64,000 bases of DNA from the NCBI RefSeq assembly GCF_023923225.1, contig NZ_CP099489.1, forward strand, positions 744,001-808,000, written 5' to 3'. Position numbers and translations under genes: made by a program. Under the pieces are notes generated by a model. It was given only the letters and a program-made list of their open reading frames with translations, did no database searches and was not told the DNA's origin. Source of the stretch: Ornithinimicrobium faecis (GTDB lineage: Bacteria > Actinomycetota > Actinomycetes > Actinomycetales > Dermatophilaceae). Below are positions 55,581-63,484 of this stretch, piece after piece; within the stretch, counting starts at the first letter, position 1, and each line of letters begins with the position of its first letter.

Positions 55581-56695
55581 CTCCTGAACCCACGCCCCGG
55601 CCGACCCCAGATCCCCGTGAGGCCGCAGCAGGGGGTGGCCTCACGGCATACCTGCCGATCTCCCGGGGTGACTTCGACCTGGAGGTGGACCTGGCAGTCG
55701 CACCCGGCCAGGTCGTGGCGCTGCTGGGACCCAACGGCGCGGGCAAGACCACCGTGCTGCACGCGCTCGCGGGGCTGCTGCGGCTGCGGGCCGGATCGGT
55801 CGTCCTCGATGGCCGGGTGCTGGATGAGCCGGCCGCGGGCACCTTTGTGCCGCCGGCGGGGCGTGATGTGGGCGTGGTGTTCCAGGACTACCTGCTGTTC
55901 CCGCACCTCACCGCGCTGGAGAACGTGGCCTTTGGCCCGCGTGCGCGGGGGAGCGGGAGGGCCGATGCGCGCCGGGAGGCAGCGCAGTGGCTGGACCGGG
56001 TTGGTCTGGCGGCCCATGCCACCGCGCGGCCGGGGCAGCTCTCTGGTGGGCAGGCCCAGCGGGTGGCCCTGGCGCGCGCCCTGGCGACGCGGCCGCGGCT
56101 GGTGCTGCTCGACGAGCCGCTCGCCGCCCTGGATGCCGCGACCCGGCTCGAGGTGCGCGCCGACCTGGCCCGGCACCTGCGGGAGTTCGGCGGCAGCGCG
56201 GTGATGGTCACCCACGACCCGCTCGATGCCATGGTCGTCGCCGACCGCATCGTCGTGCTCGAGGGCGGTCGGGTCGTGCAGGACGGGTCACCAGCGCAGG
56301 TGGCCCGGGCACCGCGGACGGAGTATGTCGCACGCCTGGTCGGTCTCAACCTGCTGCGGGGCGCGGGGTCGGGTCGGGCGGCCGTGGACATGGAGGCGGG
56401 CGGGGTGCTGCACGTCGCCGAAGCGGCGGACGGCCCGGTGCTCGTCGCGCTGCCGCCGACGTCGGTGACTCTGCATCGTCAGCAGCCTGAGGGGTCGGCT
56501 CGCAACGTCTGGGCGGGCACCATCGCCGGCCTGGAGCAGCACGCCCACACGGTCCGCGCGCAGGTCGCAGCGCCGGATCGCCCGCCCGTCCTTGCTGATG
56601 TGACGCCGGCGGCGGTCGCCGAGCTCGACCTGGTGGTCGGAGCTCCGGTGTGGCTGTCGTTCAAGGCGACCGACACCCACGTCTATCCGCGGTAG
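55577..56695 (+). CDS. modC: molybdate ABC transporter ATP-binding protein
   Basis: 372 residues. Walker A LLGPNGAGKTT, Q-loop VVFQDYLLFPH, signature LSGGQAQRVALARA, Walker B VLLDEPLAALD, switch His MVTHDPLDAM, then a single C-terminal Mop/TOBE domain (NVWAGTIAGLEQHAHTVRAQ) that binds molybdate as a regulatory signal. Start GTG 55577 gives the GTGA overlap with modB. Confidence 0.95.
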   Translation: MTPEPTPRPTPDPREAAAGGGLTAYLPISRGDFDLEVDLAVAPGQVVALLGPNGAGKTTVLHALAGLLRLRAGSVVLDGRVLDEPAAGTFVPPAGRDVGVVFQDYLLFPHLTALENVAFGPRARGSGRADARREAAQWLDRVGLAAHATARPGQLSGGQAQRVALARALATRPRLVLLDEPLAALDAATRLEVRADLARHLREFGGSAVMVTHDPLDAMVVADRIVVLEGGRVVQDGSPAQVARAPRTEYVARLVGLNLLRGAGSGRAAVDMEAGGVLHVAEAADGPVLVALPPTSVTLHRQQPEGSARNVWAGTIAGLEQHAHTVRAQVAAPDRPPVLADVTPAAVAELDLVVGAPVWLSFKATDTHVYPR

Positions 56696-56716
56696 GCGCC
56701 GCCCCGGTCTGCGATT

Positions 56717-56816
56717 CGTGCAGCCAAACAGGCCACGTCACCTGTCCATTTGCAAAGGTGCAGGTCAGAGCGTCGTGCCCGGTGAGCATCGGTGACTTCG
56801 CCTGTTTGGGTGCACG
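56717..56816. repeat. long imperfect inverted repeat between modC and VOC gene
   Basis: 26-base arms (56717-56742 and 56791-56816) matching at 23 positions, with an uninterrupted CCAAACAGGC / GCCTGTTTGG core, separated by 48 bases. It lies between convergent genes, so termination is possible, but arms and loop are longer than the other terminators here. Confidence 0.7.
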
Positions 56817-56843
56817 CCGGAGTCGCTGTCACGCGGGTCGGTG

Positions 56844-57242
56844 TCACTCGGGGGCCACGACCACCTCGACCTCGAAACCCTGCTCGTCCTCCAAGAAGAG
56901 TGCCGTGTGCTCGGGGCCACCCGCGTGCGGATAGCGGTCCGCGAAGAGCTCGCGCCAGCGGTGCTGGCCGGCTGCTGCCCGCACGGCATCCAGTGCAGGC
57001 CGGTCGGTTGTGGTGAGCGCCAGGTGATTCAGGCCGGCGCGCAGCCTGTCGTGGCGGCCGGGCGCCAGGTCCGGTGACTGCTCGACCCCGAGATAGGTGC
57101 CATCCGGGTGGGCCCAGCTGCGCCCACCCTCCCAGGTCTGGAATTCGGTCCACCCGAGCTCACCGAGCAGCCAGCCCCAGGACGCAGCGGCTCGGTCCAG
57201 GTCCTCGACCCACAGGTCCACGTGATGCAGCGCACGCGGCAC
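56844..57242 (-). CDS. VOC-family (glyoxalase-like) protein
   Basis: 132 residues, two beta-alpha-beta-beta-beta modules. LHHVDLWVEDLDRAAASWGW at the start and LNHLALTTTDRPALDAV in the middle carry the paired His, with the final Glu in FEVEVVVAPE. Starts 3 bases after the SGNH hydrolase stop, so it is the last gene of that transcript. Reaction unknown. Confidence 0.88.
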   Translation of the reverse strand: MPRALHHVDLWVEDLDRAAASWGWLLGELGWTEFQTWEGGRSWAHPDGTYLGVEQSPDLAPGRHDRLRAGLNHLALTTTDRPALDAVRAAAGQHRWRELFADRYPHAGGPEHTALFLEDEQGFEVEVVVAPE

Positions 57243-57245
57243 GGG

Positions 57246-58163
57246 TCAGCCGTCCTGTCGTGGCGTGCTGCCGGAGTGCTGCGTGGGGGTGCCCGGGTTC
57301 GGCCCAGGACTGTCCGAGTTCGGCCCAGTGGTGTCCGGGTTCGGCGCAGGGGTGGCCGGATGCTGCAGCGGCGTCAGGTCGGGGCGCTTCGCGGGCAGGT
57401 TGTCGCCCGAGGAGGTGCCGCGCAGACGTCGGCCGACCCAGGGCGCGGCATACTCCTTGGCCCAGACCGCGTTGTCGCGCAGCGACTGAAGGCGCCCGGG
57501 ACGGGGTTGGGCTGGCAGGGGTGCCCGCCAGTCGGCCTCCTGCGCTGTGTGACCGAGCGTCTCGTAGGCGGCCAGTGCCACCCGTCGGTGCCCCTCGGTG
57601 CTCATGTGGATCCGGTCCGCTCCCCACATGCGCCAGTCCCGCAGGAAGGTCAGGGCCCACTGGTTGAGCAGGTAAGCCTGCTGGCGCTCGGCGATCGTCC
57701 ACAGATGCGCCAGGTAGACCCCGACCTTGGCGCGGGTCCGCTCCACGATGGGCGCACCGGCCGGGTCGGCGGGTGTCGCCATGAGCACGTCGGCGCCGGT
57801 GGCCCGGATGCGCGCAATCGACTCCTCGAGCTGGGCGGCGAGGGCGTCCGGGTCGGCACCTGGGCGCAGGATGTCGTTGCCGCCGCCGATGATGCTGACC
57901 AGGTCTGGTTGCATGTCCAGGCCCAGATCGACCTGGCGACCGGCGATGTCGGTCATCCGCCGGCCCCGGATGGCGAGGTTGGCATAACTGAAGTCCGGGG
58001 AGTGCGCCGACAGCAGCGCGGCCAGACGGTCGGCCCAACCGGCGAGGCCACCGTCTGGACCGGGGTCGCCGACTCCCTCGGTCATGGAATCGCCCAGGGC
58101 CACATAGCGGCTCCACGGGCGGGGCTCGGGTCGGATGCTTCCGGTGCGGGTGCTCCCTGCCAT
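57246..58163 (-). CDS. SGNH/GDSL-family hydrolase
   Basis: 305 residues. Block I ALGDSMTEGVGD (nucleophile Ser), block III GGGNDIL, block V DRIHMSTEGHRRVA (Asp and His). No signal peptide, so cytosolic. The C-terminal 35 residues are a Pro/Asn/Asp/Thr-rich tail from a 21-base tandem repeat (PNPDTTG, PNSDSPG, PNPGTP). Upstream ArsA gene ends 55 bases away; VOC follows. Confidence 0.9.
   Translation of the reverse strand: MAGSTRTGSIRPEPRPWSRYVALGDSMTEGVGDPGPDGGLAGWADRLAALLSAHSPDFSYANLAIRGRRMTDIAGRQVDLGLDMQPDLVSIIGGGNDILRPGADPDALAAQLEESIARIRATGADVLMATPADPAGAPIVERTRAKVGVYLAHLWTIAERQQAYLLNQWALTFLRDWRMWGADRIHMSTEGHRRVALAAYETLGHTAQEADWRAPLPAQPRPGRLQSLRDNAVWAKEYAAPWVGRRLRGTSSGDNLPAKRPDLTPLQHPATPAPNPDTTGPNSDSPGPNPGTPTQHSGSTPRQDG
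57297..57359 (-). repeat. 21-base tandem repeat in the hydrolase tail
   Basis: Three units beginning GTTCGGCCCAG on the plus strand (57297, 57318, 57339), encoding a seven-residue PNPDTTG-like unit on the minus strand. Confidence 0.75.
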
Positions 58164-58218
58164 GGCCCCTATCCTGCCGGGTCACGCGGGAGGCGCGGAC
58201 CACCGGCCAGGGTCCGAC

Positions 58219-59250
58219 TCAGCCGAGGTGGGCGAGCAACCGCTCCAGTCCCTCCTCGCCGAGCACCTCGCCGGCCAGCAGCGGGACCTGCACCGTGGGC
58301 AGGTGAGGCAGGGACTGAGCCAGCTGAGCGACATGCGGCTCCTCGAGTTGGCGCCGCGAGGCGAGCAGGTCCCCGTCGTCAGCAGGGGAGCGCTTGTTGA
58401 TCACCACCGCCGCCACGTCCATCCCCGAGCGGACCAGCTGCTCGTGCAGCTCGACCGACTCCAGGACCGGCAGCCGCTCGGCGGCCGTGACGATCACGAA
58501 GGACGTGCTGGTGCGGTCGGTGAGCACCTCCCGCAGGTGACGGAACCGCTGCTGGCGACGGTCGAGCACGGCCCGGATCTCCTCATCGCGACGCCCCCGC
58601 CGGTCCTGCGTGCGCCGCGGTCCGATCGAGGTGCCAGAGCCTGGGAGGCGACGGGAGCCGATCACCTCCGCGGCGTCATAGTCGGAGCCCTCCAGCCCGC
58701 GCAGGGCCGCCCCGAACCTGGCCGACTTGTCCTGGCGGCGCAGCAGACCGTCGGTCCAGGCCTGCATCAGCTCGGGCAGCGCGATGAGGCGGGTGGTGTG
58801 GCCACTCGGGGCGGTGTCGAAGATGACCAACTCGCCTGAAACGCGCTGCTCGACGACCTCGGCGATCCGCTCCAGGACCGCTGCCTCGTGCGTGCCGGGG
58901 GCGTCTCGGGCCAGGTCCAGGTGCTTGTCCACCTCGCCCTGCAGGTGGTCGGCCATCAGGCGGCGCATGGTGGTGCGGACGGCCCGCAGGTGCTCGTCGG
59001 TGGTGCGGGTGGGGTCGATCTCCAGCCCGCGCAACAGCGGTGCGAGCTCGACGGGGGAGTCCCCGACCTCGCGCCGCCACAGGTGCCCCAGGTTGTGCGC
59101 CGGGTCGGTGGACACCACGAGTGTGGGGCGGCCAGCACGGGCCTGGGCCAGGCCGAGGGCGGAGGCCACGGCAGTCTTGCCGACGCCGCCCTTGCCACCG
59201 ACAAAGAGGACGTCGCGCGCTCGGGTGAGGTCGGTCAGCGGGTGGGACAT
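58219..59250 (-). CDS. ArsA/Get3-family ATPase
   Basis: 343 residues. Deviant Walker A GGKGGVGKTAVA, VVSTDPAHNLGHLW, switch FDTAPSGHTTRLIALPELM and late NKRSPADDG. It lacks the arsenite-binding Cys triad and is a single, not tandem, ATPase. Arg-rich middle region (RTQDRRGRRDEEIR). ATG 59250 has GGAG four bases upstream. It follows the CC-star gene by 65 bases and cstA lies before that; no arsenic genes are near, so the name ArsA marks only the family. Confidence 0.9.
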   Translation of the reverse strand: MSHPLTDLTRARDVLFVGGKGGVGKTAVASALGLAQARAGRPTLVVSTDPAHNLGHLWRREVGDSPVELAPLLRGLEIDPTRTTDEHLRAVRTTMRRLMADHLQGEVDKHLDLARDAPGTHEAAVLERIAEVVEQRVSGELVIFDTAPSGHTTRLIALPELMQAWTDGLLRRQDKSARFGAALRGLEGSDYDAAEVIGSRRLPGSGTSIGPRRTQDRRGRRDEEIRAVLDRRQQRFRHLREVLTDRTSTSFVIVTAAERLPVLESVELHEQLVRSGMDVAAVVINKRSPADDGDLLASRRQLEEPHVAQLAQSLPHLPTVQVPLLAGEVLGEEGLERLLAHLG

Positions 59251-59315
59251 CAGGCTCCTGGTTGGGGGCGGGTGTGCCGGCACAGGGCGGGCTGGCAGGG
59301 GAGAGCGCTGGAGGA

Positions 59316-59591
59316 TCAGCAGCAGGAGAAGTGGTCGAGGGGGGAGCGGTCCAGGCCCATCCTGCGGTGCCAGTCGTGGAACTGGTCATAGACCACGGGC
59401 AACAGCTCCACCGTGTAGTAGCTCACCGGGTTGGGCACCCCCAGGGCCTCGGCCATGACGATGACCAGGAACAGGTCGTCCTCGTCCTGCTGGGCCCGGG
59501 CGAAGGTGCGGCGATAGGGGCCGCTGTAGAAATCACGCAGCCCCGCAGCCACCTGTGACAGGCGGCTGCGGGGCTGGTCGGAGTCCTGCAT
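59316..59591 (-). CDS. cory-CC-star-type small protein ending in Cys-Cys
   Basis: 91 residues: GLRDFYSGPYRRTFARAQQD, DEDDLFLVIVMAEALGVPNP, VSYYTVELLPVVYDQFHDWH and a C-terminus SPLDHFSCC with two cysteines as the very last residues. Small proteins with this end are found beside ArsA-type ATPases. The start is ATG 59591 (or GTG 59594), 41 bases after the cstA stop. It occupies the place of YbdD, the short CstA partner that also ends in Cys-Cys. A joint function with CstA is inferred. Confidence 0.8.
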   Translation of the reverse strand: MQDSDQPRSRLSQVAAGLRDFYSGPYRRTFARAQQDEDDLFLVIVMAEALGVPNPVSYYTVELLPVVYDQFHDWHRRMGLDRSPLDHFSCC

Positions 59592-59632
59592 CACGCGCAG
59601 GTTACCTCGGGCTCATCCCGTGGAGGTCCGGC

Positions 59633-61351
59633 TCAGTCCTGAGACCGTGTGCTCGCGGCAGCATCGACGGCCTCCTGAGCCAACTCGGCGTCGTCATCAC
59701 CGTCATAGGCACGAGCGGTCCGCATCGCGGCGAAAGCCTCCACGATGACCCACAGGGCAGCGATCAGGATGACGATGTCCATGATCAGCAGCAACCAGTT
59801 CGACTCCTCATAGAAGGTGCCGAGCTGGACGAACAGCGCATAGACGGTCACAGCCCCGACGAACACCAGCGGGATCAGCGCCGGCAGCGGGGTGCGGCCG
59901 CGACGCAGCAGCATGATCGCGATGATCGACAGCGTCAGCGCCGCCATGAGCTGGTTGGTGGTGCCGAACAGCGGCCAGATCAGCATGCCGCCGGATCCGT
60001 CGGCGCCAGCACCGAAGGTCAGCGCCAGGCCGACACCCACCGCGATGATGGTCGCCAGGTTCTTGCGCAGGGTGACCCCGGCAATGTCGCCGATCTCCTG
60101 CACGACGAAGCGCTGCAGGCGCACGCCGGTGTCCATCGTGGTGGCCGCGAACAGGATGGCGGTCGTGGCCATGATCGTCGCAGACAGGGACTGGGGCAGG
60201 CCCAGACCGGCCTCGATGATCGCGCCGCCACCTTCGACGAACGCGCTGACCCCACCGTCGTTGAACGCTTGGTAGACGTTCTCCCAGTCGGCGAGCGTCT
60301 TGAAGCCGGCGGTGGTGGCGATGATGGCGCCGAGGGCCAGCAGACCCTCGCCGACCGCCCCGAAATAGCCGACAAACCTGGCGTCGCTCTCCTTGGCCAG
60401 CTGCTTGGAGCTGGTGCCGGAGCTGACCATCCCGTGGAAACCGGAGATGGCACCGCAGGCGATGGTGACGAACAGCAGGGGCATGATGCCGGGCGTGCCA
60501 TCCGGGACGTTCTGGTTGTAGGCCGGGGCCACGATCTCGGGGCGCGCGATCAGCACCGAGCCGTAGAGGATGCCCAGGGCGATGAACAGCTGCAGACCGT
60601 TGATGTAGTCACGCGGCTGCAGCAGCATCCACACCGGCAGCATCGAGGCAATCCCGGCATAGACGAACAGCACAATGATCCAGAACGCGTTGTCCGGCAG
60701 GCCGAGCACCGTCTCGGGCAGGGCCAGCGGCACGTTGTCGCCGACCACGATCAGGGCGTAGAGCGCGACGACGCCCACGACGGAGACCAGCGGCAGGTTC
60801 CACTTGTAACGGTAGATCGCCTGCCCGATCAGGAAGGCCACCACCAGGGCGCCCCAGGTCGGGATCACCGCAGTCGGGGTGGCGATGAGCAGGCCGGCGA
60901 TGACGACCGCGAAGGCCGCGTTGACCATCAGCAGCAGCAGGAAGATCACGACCAGGAACAGGTTGCGTCCCCGGGCTCCGATGTAGCGCCCCGACAGGGC
61001 TCCGATCGACTGGCCGCGGTTGCGGACCGAGGCCCACAACGCACCCATGTCGTGCATCCCGGCGAAGAAGACCGTGCCGAGGGTCACCCAGAGGAAGGCG
61101 GGCAGCCAGCCCCAGATGACGGCGACGGCCGGGCCGACGATGGGCGCGGCTCCGGCGACCGAGGTGAAGTGGTGGCCCCACAGCACGTACTTGTTGGTGG
61201 GGACGTAGTCGACACCGTCCTCGAACTGCTCCGAGGGGGCGGTGCGGGAGTCGTCGAGGGCGTAGATCCGGTTGGCGAGGTACTTCGAGTACAGGAAGTA
61301 GCCAGCCAGGATCATGCCCACGCCGACCAGCGCGAGTACCAGGGAGTTCAT
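59633..61351 (-). CDS. cstA: carbon starvation protein A (CstA/BtsT-type transporter)
   Basis: 572 residues, about 16 membrane helices. Starts LVLALVGVGMILAGYFLYSK; DGVDYVPTNKYVLWGHHFTS, GPAVAVIWGWLPAFLWVTLG and GHDMGALWASVRNRG-like FAGMHDMGALWASVRNRGQS are typical. Family members import pyruvate or peptides. First gene of the run with the CC-star protein and ArsA-type ATPase. A TAGGGT box and an AAAGGG ribosome site lie upstream on the minus strand. Confidence 0.94.
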   Translation of the reverse strand: MNSLVLALVGVGMILAGYFLYSKYLANRIYALDDSRTAPSEQFEDGVDYVPTNKYVLWGHHFTSVAGAAPIVGPAVAVIWGWLPAFLWVTLGTVFFAGMHDMGALWASVRNRGQSIGALSGRYIGARGRNLFLVVIFLLLLMVNAAFAVVIAGLLIATPTAVIPTWGALVVAFLIGQAIYRYKWNLPLVSVVGVVALYALIVVGDNVPLALPETVLGLPDNAFWIIVLFVYAGIASMLPVWMLLQPRDYINGLQLFIALGILYGSVLIARPEIVAPAYNQNVPDGTPGIMPLLFVTIACGAISGFHGMVSSGTSSKQLAKESDARFVGYFGAVGEGLLALGAIIATTAGFKTLADWENVYQAFNDGGVSAFVEGGGAIIEAGLGLPQSLSATIMATTAILFAATTMDTGVRLQRFVVQEIGDIAGVTLRKNLATIIAVGVGLALTFGAGADGSGGMLIWPLFGTTNQLMAALTLSIIAIMLLRRGRTPLPALIPLVFVGAVTVYALFVQLGTFYEESNWLLLIMDIVILIAALWVIVEAFAAMRTARAYDGDDDAELAQEAVDAAASTRSQD

Positions 61352-61434
61352 GGCAAGAGGCCCTTTGCAGGTTCCGGGGGTATGTCGAGGTCACCCTAGC
61401 CCTGTGACGTGCACAGTTGTGGGATGGCGCGGTC

Positions 61435-62121
61435 CTACGACAGCGCCCAGTCGACGGGCGTGCCGCCCTGTGCGACGAGCAGTTCGTTCGCGCGGCTGAA
61501 CGGTCGTGAGCCGAAGAAGCCGCCCCGTGCCGACAGGGGTGAGGGGTGGGCGCTCTCGATCGTGGGCACGTCGCCCAGAGCCGGTGCCAGGGACCGGGCG
61601 TGGCGGCCCCACAGGATCGCCACCAGCGGACCGCCCCGCCCGGCGAGCGCCGCGATGGCCAGGTCGGTGAGCTTCTCCCAGCCCTTGCCCCGGTGGCTGG
61701 CCGGGGCGCCCGGCCGCACGGTCAGCACCCGGTTGAGCAGCAGCACCCCGTGCTCCGCCCACGGGGAGAGGTCCCCGGAGGTGGGTGTCGGCATACCCAG
61801 GTCGGTGCCGAGCTCGGCGTAGATGTTCTGCAGACTGCGCGGCACAGGGCGCACGTCGGGCGCGACCGAGAAGGACAGTCCGACCGCGTGGCCCGGCGTG
61901 GGATAGGGGTCCTGGCCGACGATGAGGACCCGCACCCGGTCCAGCGGTTGCTCGAAGACGCGCAGGATGTGGGGGCCGGCAGGCAGGTAACCGCGGCCTG
62001 CAGCCACCTCGGCGCGCAGGAAGTCGCCGAGCTCGCGCACGGTCTCGGTCGCCGGCGCGAGGGCGCGGGCCCAGGACGGGTGCACCAGATCGGCCAGGTT
62101 GGTGGTGGGCGGACTGCTCAC
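61435..62121 (-). CDS. ung: uracil-DNA glycosylase (family 1)
   Basis: Removes uracil from DNA. 228 residues: water-activating [29 protein letters not shown], and [18 protein letters not shown] with the catalytic His and intercalation loop. GTG 62121 is 6 bases after TAGCCT on the minus strand. Confidence 0.97.
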   Translation of the reverse strand: MSSPPTTNLADLVHPSWARALAPATETVRELGDFLRAEVAAGRGYLPAGPHILRVFEQPLDRVRVLIVGQDPYPTPGHAVGLSFSVAPDVRPVPRSLQNIYAELGTDLGMPTPTSGDLSPWAEHGVLLLNRVLTVRPGAPASHRGKGWEKLTDLAIAALAGRGGPLVAILWGRHARSLAPALGDVPTIESAHPSPLSARGGFFGSRPFSRANELLVAQGGTPVDWALS

Positions 62122-62188
62122 CGCAACAGGCTATGCGGAGTGGTCGGCTGAGTCCTGACGGCCCACCTCGGGTGCCTCGGCCCGTCGG

Positions 62189-62219
62189 AATGACAGAGTT
62201 GTCATTCACGTCGTACAGT
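62189..62219 (+). promoter_or_regulatory. palindrome and promoter upstream of DUF3263 gene
   Basis: AATGACA-GAGT-TGTCATT (62189-62206), perfect 7-bp arms, covers the -35 position of a promoter whose -10 is TACAGT (62214-62219). Confidence 0.6.
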
Positions 62220-62272
62220 AGGGGCCGACGCGTCGGGTTCCGCCGACGCCCGCCGAGCACAGAAGGATCGCA

Positions 62273-62563
62273 ATGGGAGCCGCACCGAAGATCGCCGGCG
62301 CCGACGCACCCCAGGGGTTGACCGAGCGCGACCGCGAAATCATCGACTTTGAGCGCCAGTGGTGGAAGTATGCCGGCGCCAAGGAGCAGGCGATCAAGGA
62401 TCTGTTCGACATGAGCGCCACGCGCTATTACCAGCTGCTCAACCAGCTGATCGACTCCCAAGAGGCTCTGGAGCACGACCCGATGCTGGTCAAGCGGCTG
62501 CGCCGGATGCGCGCCCAGCGCCAGAAGTCGCGCTCGGCACGCCGACTCGGCGTCCAGATCTGA
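62273..62563 (+). CDS. DUF3263 protein, probable small DNA-binding protein
   Basis: 96 residues, an actinobacterial family. LTERDREIIDFERQWWKYAG, then AKEQAIKDLFDMSATRYYQL resembles a helix-turn-helix, and the C-terminus is basic (RLRRMRAQRQKSRSARRLG). GAAGG precedes the ATG. The palindrome at 62189-62206 may be its own operator. Role not known. Confidence 0.85.
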   Translation: MGAAPKIAGADAPQGLTERDREIIDFERQWWKYAGAKEQAIKDLFDMSATRYYQLLNQLIDSQEALEHDPMLVKRLRRMRAQRQKSRSARRLGVQI

Positions 62564-62648
62564 GCCTTCGCACCACACGCAGAAACCGGCATGCGGAAAC
62601 GGTCCTGCAGTTCCAACGGTATGCCGTACCTGTCAACCTGTTTGTGAG

Positions 62649-62815
62649 TCAGGCCGGTTCGACCTCGGTCGGGTTGGTCTCCATCCGGTCCAGCGGCAGT
62701 TGCAGGTCCGCGGGCGATCCGAGCTCGATGCCTCCTCGGGGCCGACGCCGACGACGCGGCTGTCCGGCCACCGCTCACGCAGTGGCAAACCACGAGGATG
62801 TTCCAACCCCCAGGG
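62649..62815 (-). pseudogene. possible frameshifted gene remnant
   Basis: On the minus strand one frame reads GLEHPRGLPLRERWPDSRVV-GVGP; a shift then continues as RGGIELGSPADLQLPLDRME-TNPTEVEPA and stops at 62649. Both parts look protein-like, and no start codon or ribosome site is present. The join resembles the C-terminal end of a hydrogenase-maturation-protease-like protein, but this is weak. It fills most of the gap before the ABC genes. Confidence 0.3.
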
Positions 62816-62826
62816 GTGGGCGTGCG

Positions 62827-63462
62827 TCAGATTCGACTGACCGTCCCGCCTTCGACCAGGTAGGCACGATCAGCCAACTCCGACACGTCCCCCTGAAGGT
62901 GGCTCGTGAAGACGAGGGTCGAACCATCGGAGACTCGTTGTTGAAGCAGGGTCTTTACCTGAGATACGCCATCCCGGTCCAGAGCATTGAAGGGTTCGTC
63001 TAGGAGAAGGACATCTTGGCCTTCCATCATCGCCTGCGCCAGCGCCAACCGCTGCTTCATACCCTGGGAGTACTGGCGCACCGGCTGCCGCGAGAGGGGG
63101 TCCAAACCGAACTCGTGCATCCACCGTGAGATGTCTTCGTCACTGATCAAACCCCTGATCCGGGCAAGGTACCTCAGGTTATCGATGCCAGATCGGTGTT
63201 CCATCGCAGCAGGACCATCGATAACAACTCCGAATCCCAATGGCATCTCGCGCCCACTCGCAAGATGGGACTTTGCGACGATCACACGCCCTGAGGTGGG
63301 CTTCGCCAACAAACACATGAGACGCAGCAACAACGACTTACCAGAACCGTTGGCTCCGACCAGGGCCACAGCCTCCCCAGTGGGCACGGTCAAGTTCACA
63401 TCGGTGAGGAGGGGACGCTTTCTAATCTCGAGAGATACCTCGTGCAGCTCAATGATGTTCAT
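62827..63462 (-). CDS. ABC transporter ATP-binding protein (export type)
   Basis: 211 residues. Walker A LVGANGSGKSLLLRL (Ser after Lys instead of Thr), signature YSQGMKQRLALAQA, Walker B VLLLDEPFNALD, H-loop FTSHLQGD. The YSQGM signature is typical of CcmA/BcrA-like drug, bacteriocin or lantibiotic immunity exporters. Codons such as AGA, ATT and TCT are commoner than in neighbouring genes, which suggests recent transfer. A membrane protein lies 22 bases upstream. Confidence 0.9.
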   Translation of the reverse strand: MNIIELHEVSLEIRKRPLLTDVNLTVPTGEAVALVGANGSGKSLLLRLMCLLAKPTSGRVIVAKSHLASGREMPLGFGVVIDGPAAMEHRSGIDNLRYLARIRGLISDEDISRWMHEFGLDPLSRQPVRQYSQGMKQRLALAQAMMEGQDVLLLDEPFNALDRDGVSQVKTLLQQRVSDGSTLVFTSHLQGDVSELADRAYLVEGGTVSRI

Positions 63463-63484
63463 GAAAATACTCTTCCAATCTCTG

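Noticed and set aside
59555..61399. 614-residue open frame antisense to cstA
   Set aside because: Gln/Arg/Asp-rich low-quality translation without motifs; cstA on the other strand has full-length family similarity. Long antisense frames are expected at this GC content.
61401..61415. CRP/GlxR-like site CTGTG-ACGTG-CACAG upstream of cstA
   Set aside because: The spacer is too short for the TGTGA-N6-TCACA consensus; it may be an operator, but a cAMP-receptor site is not supported.
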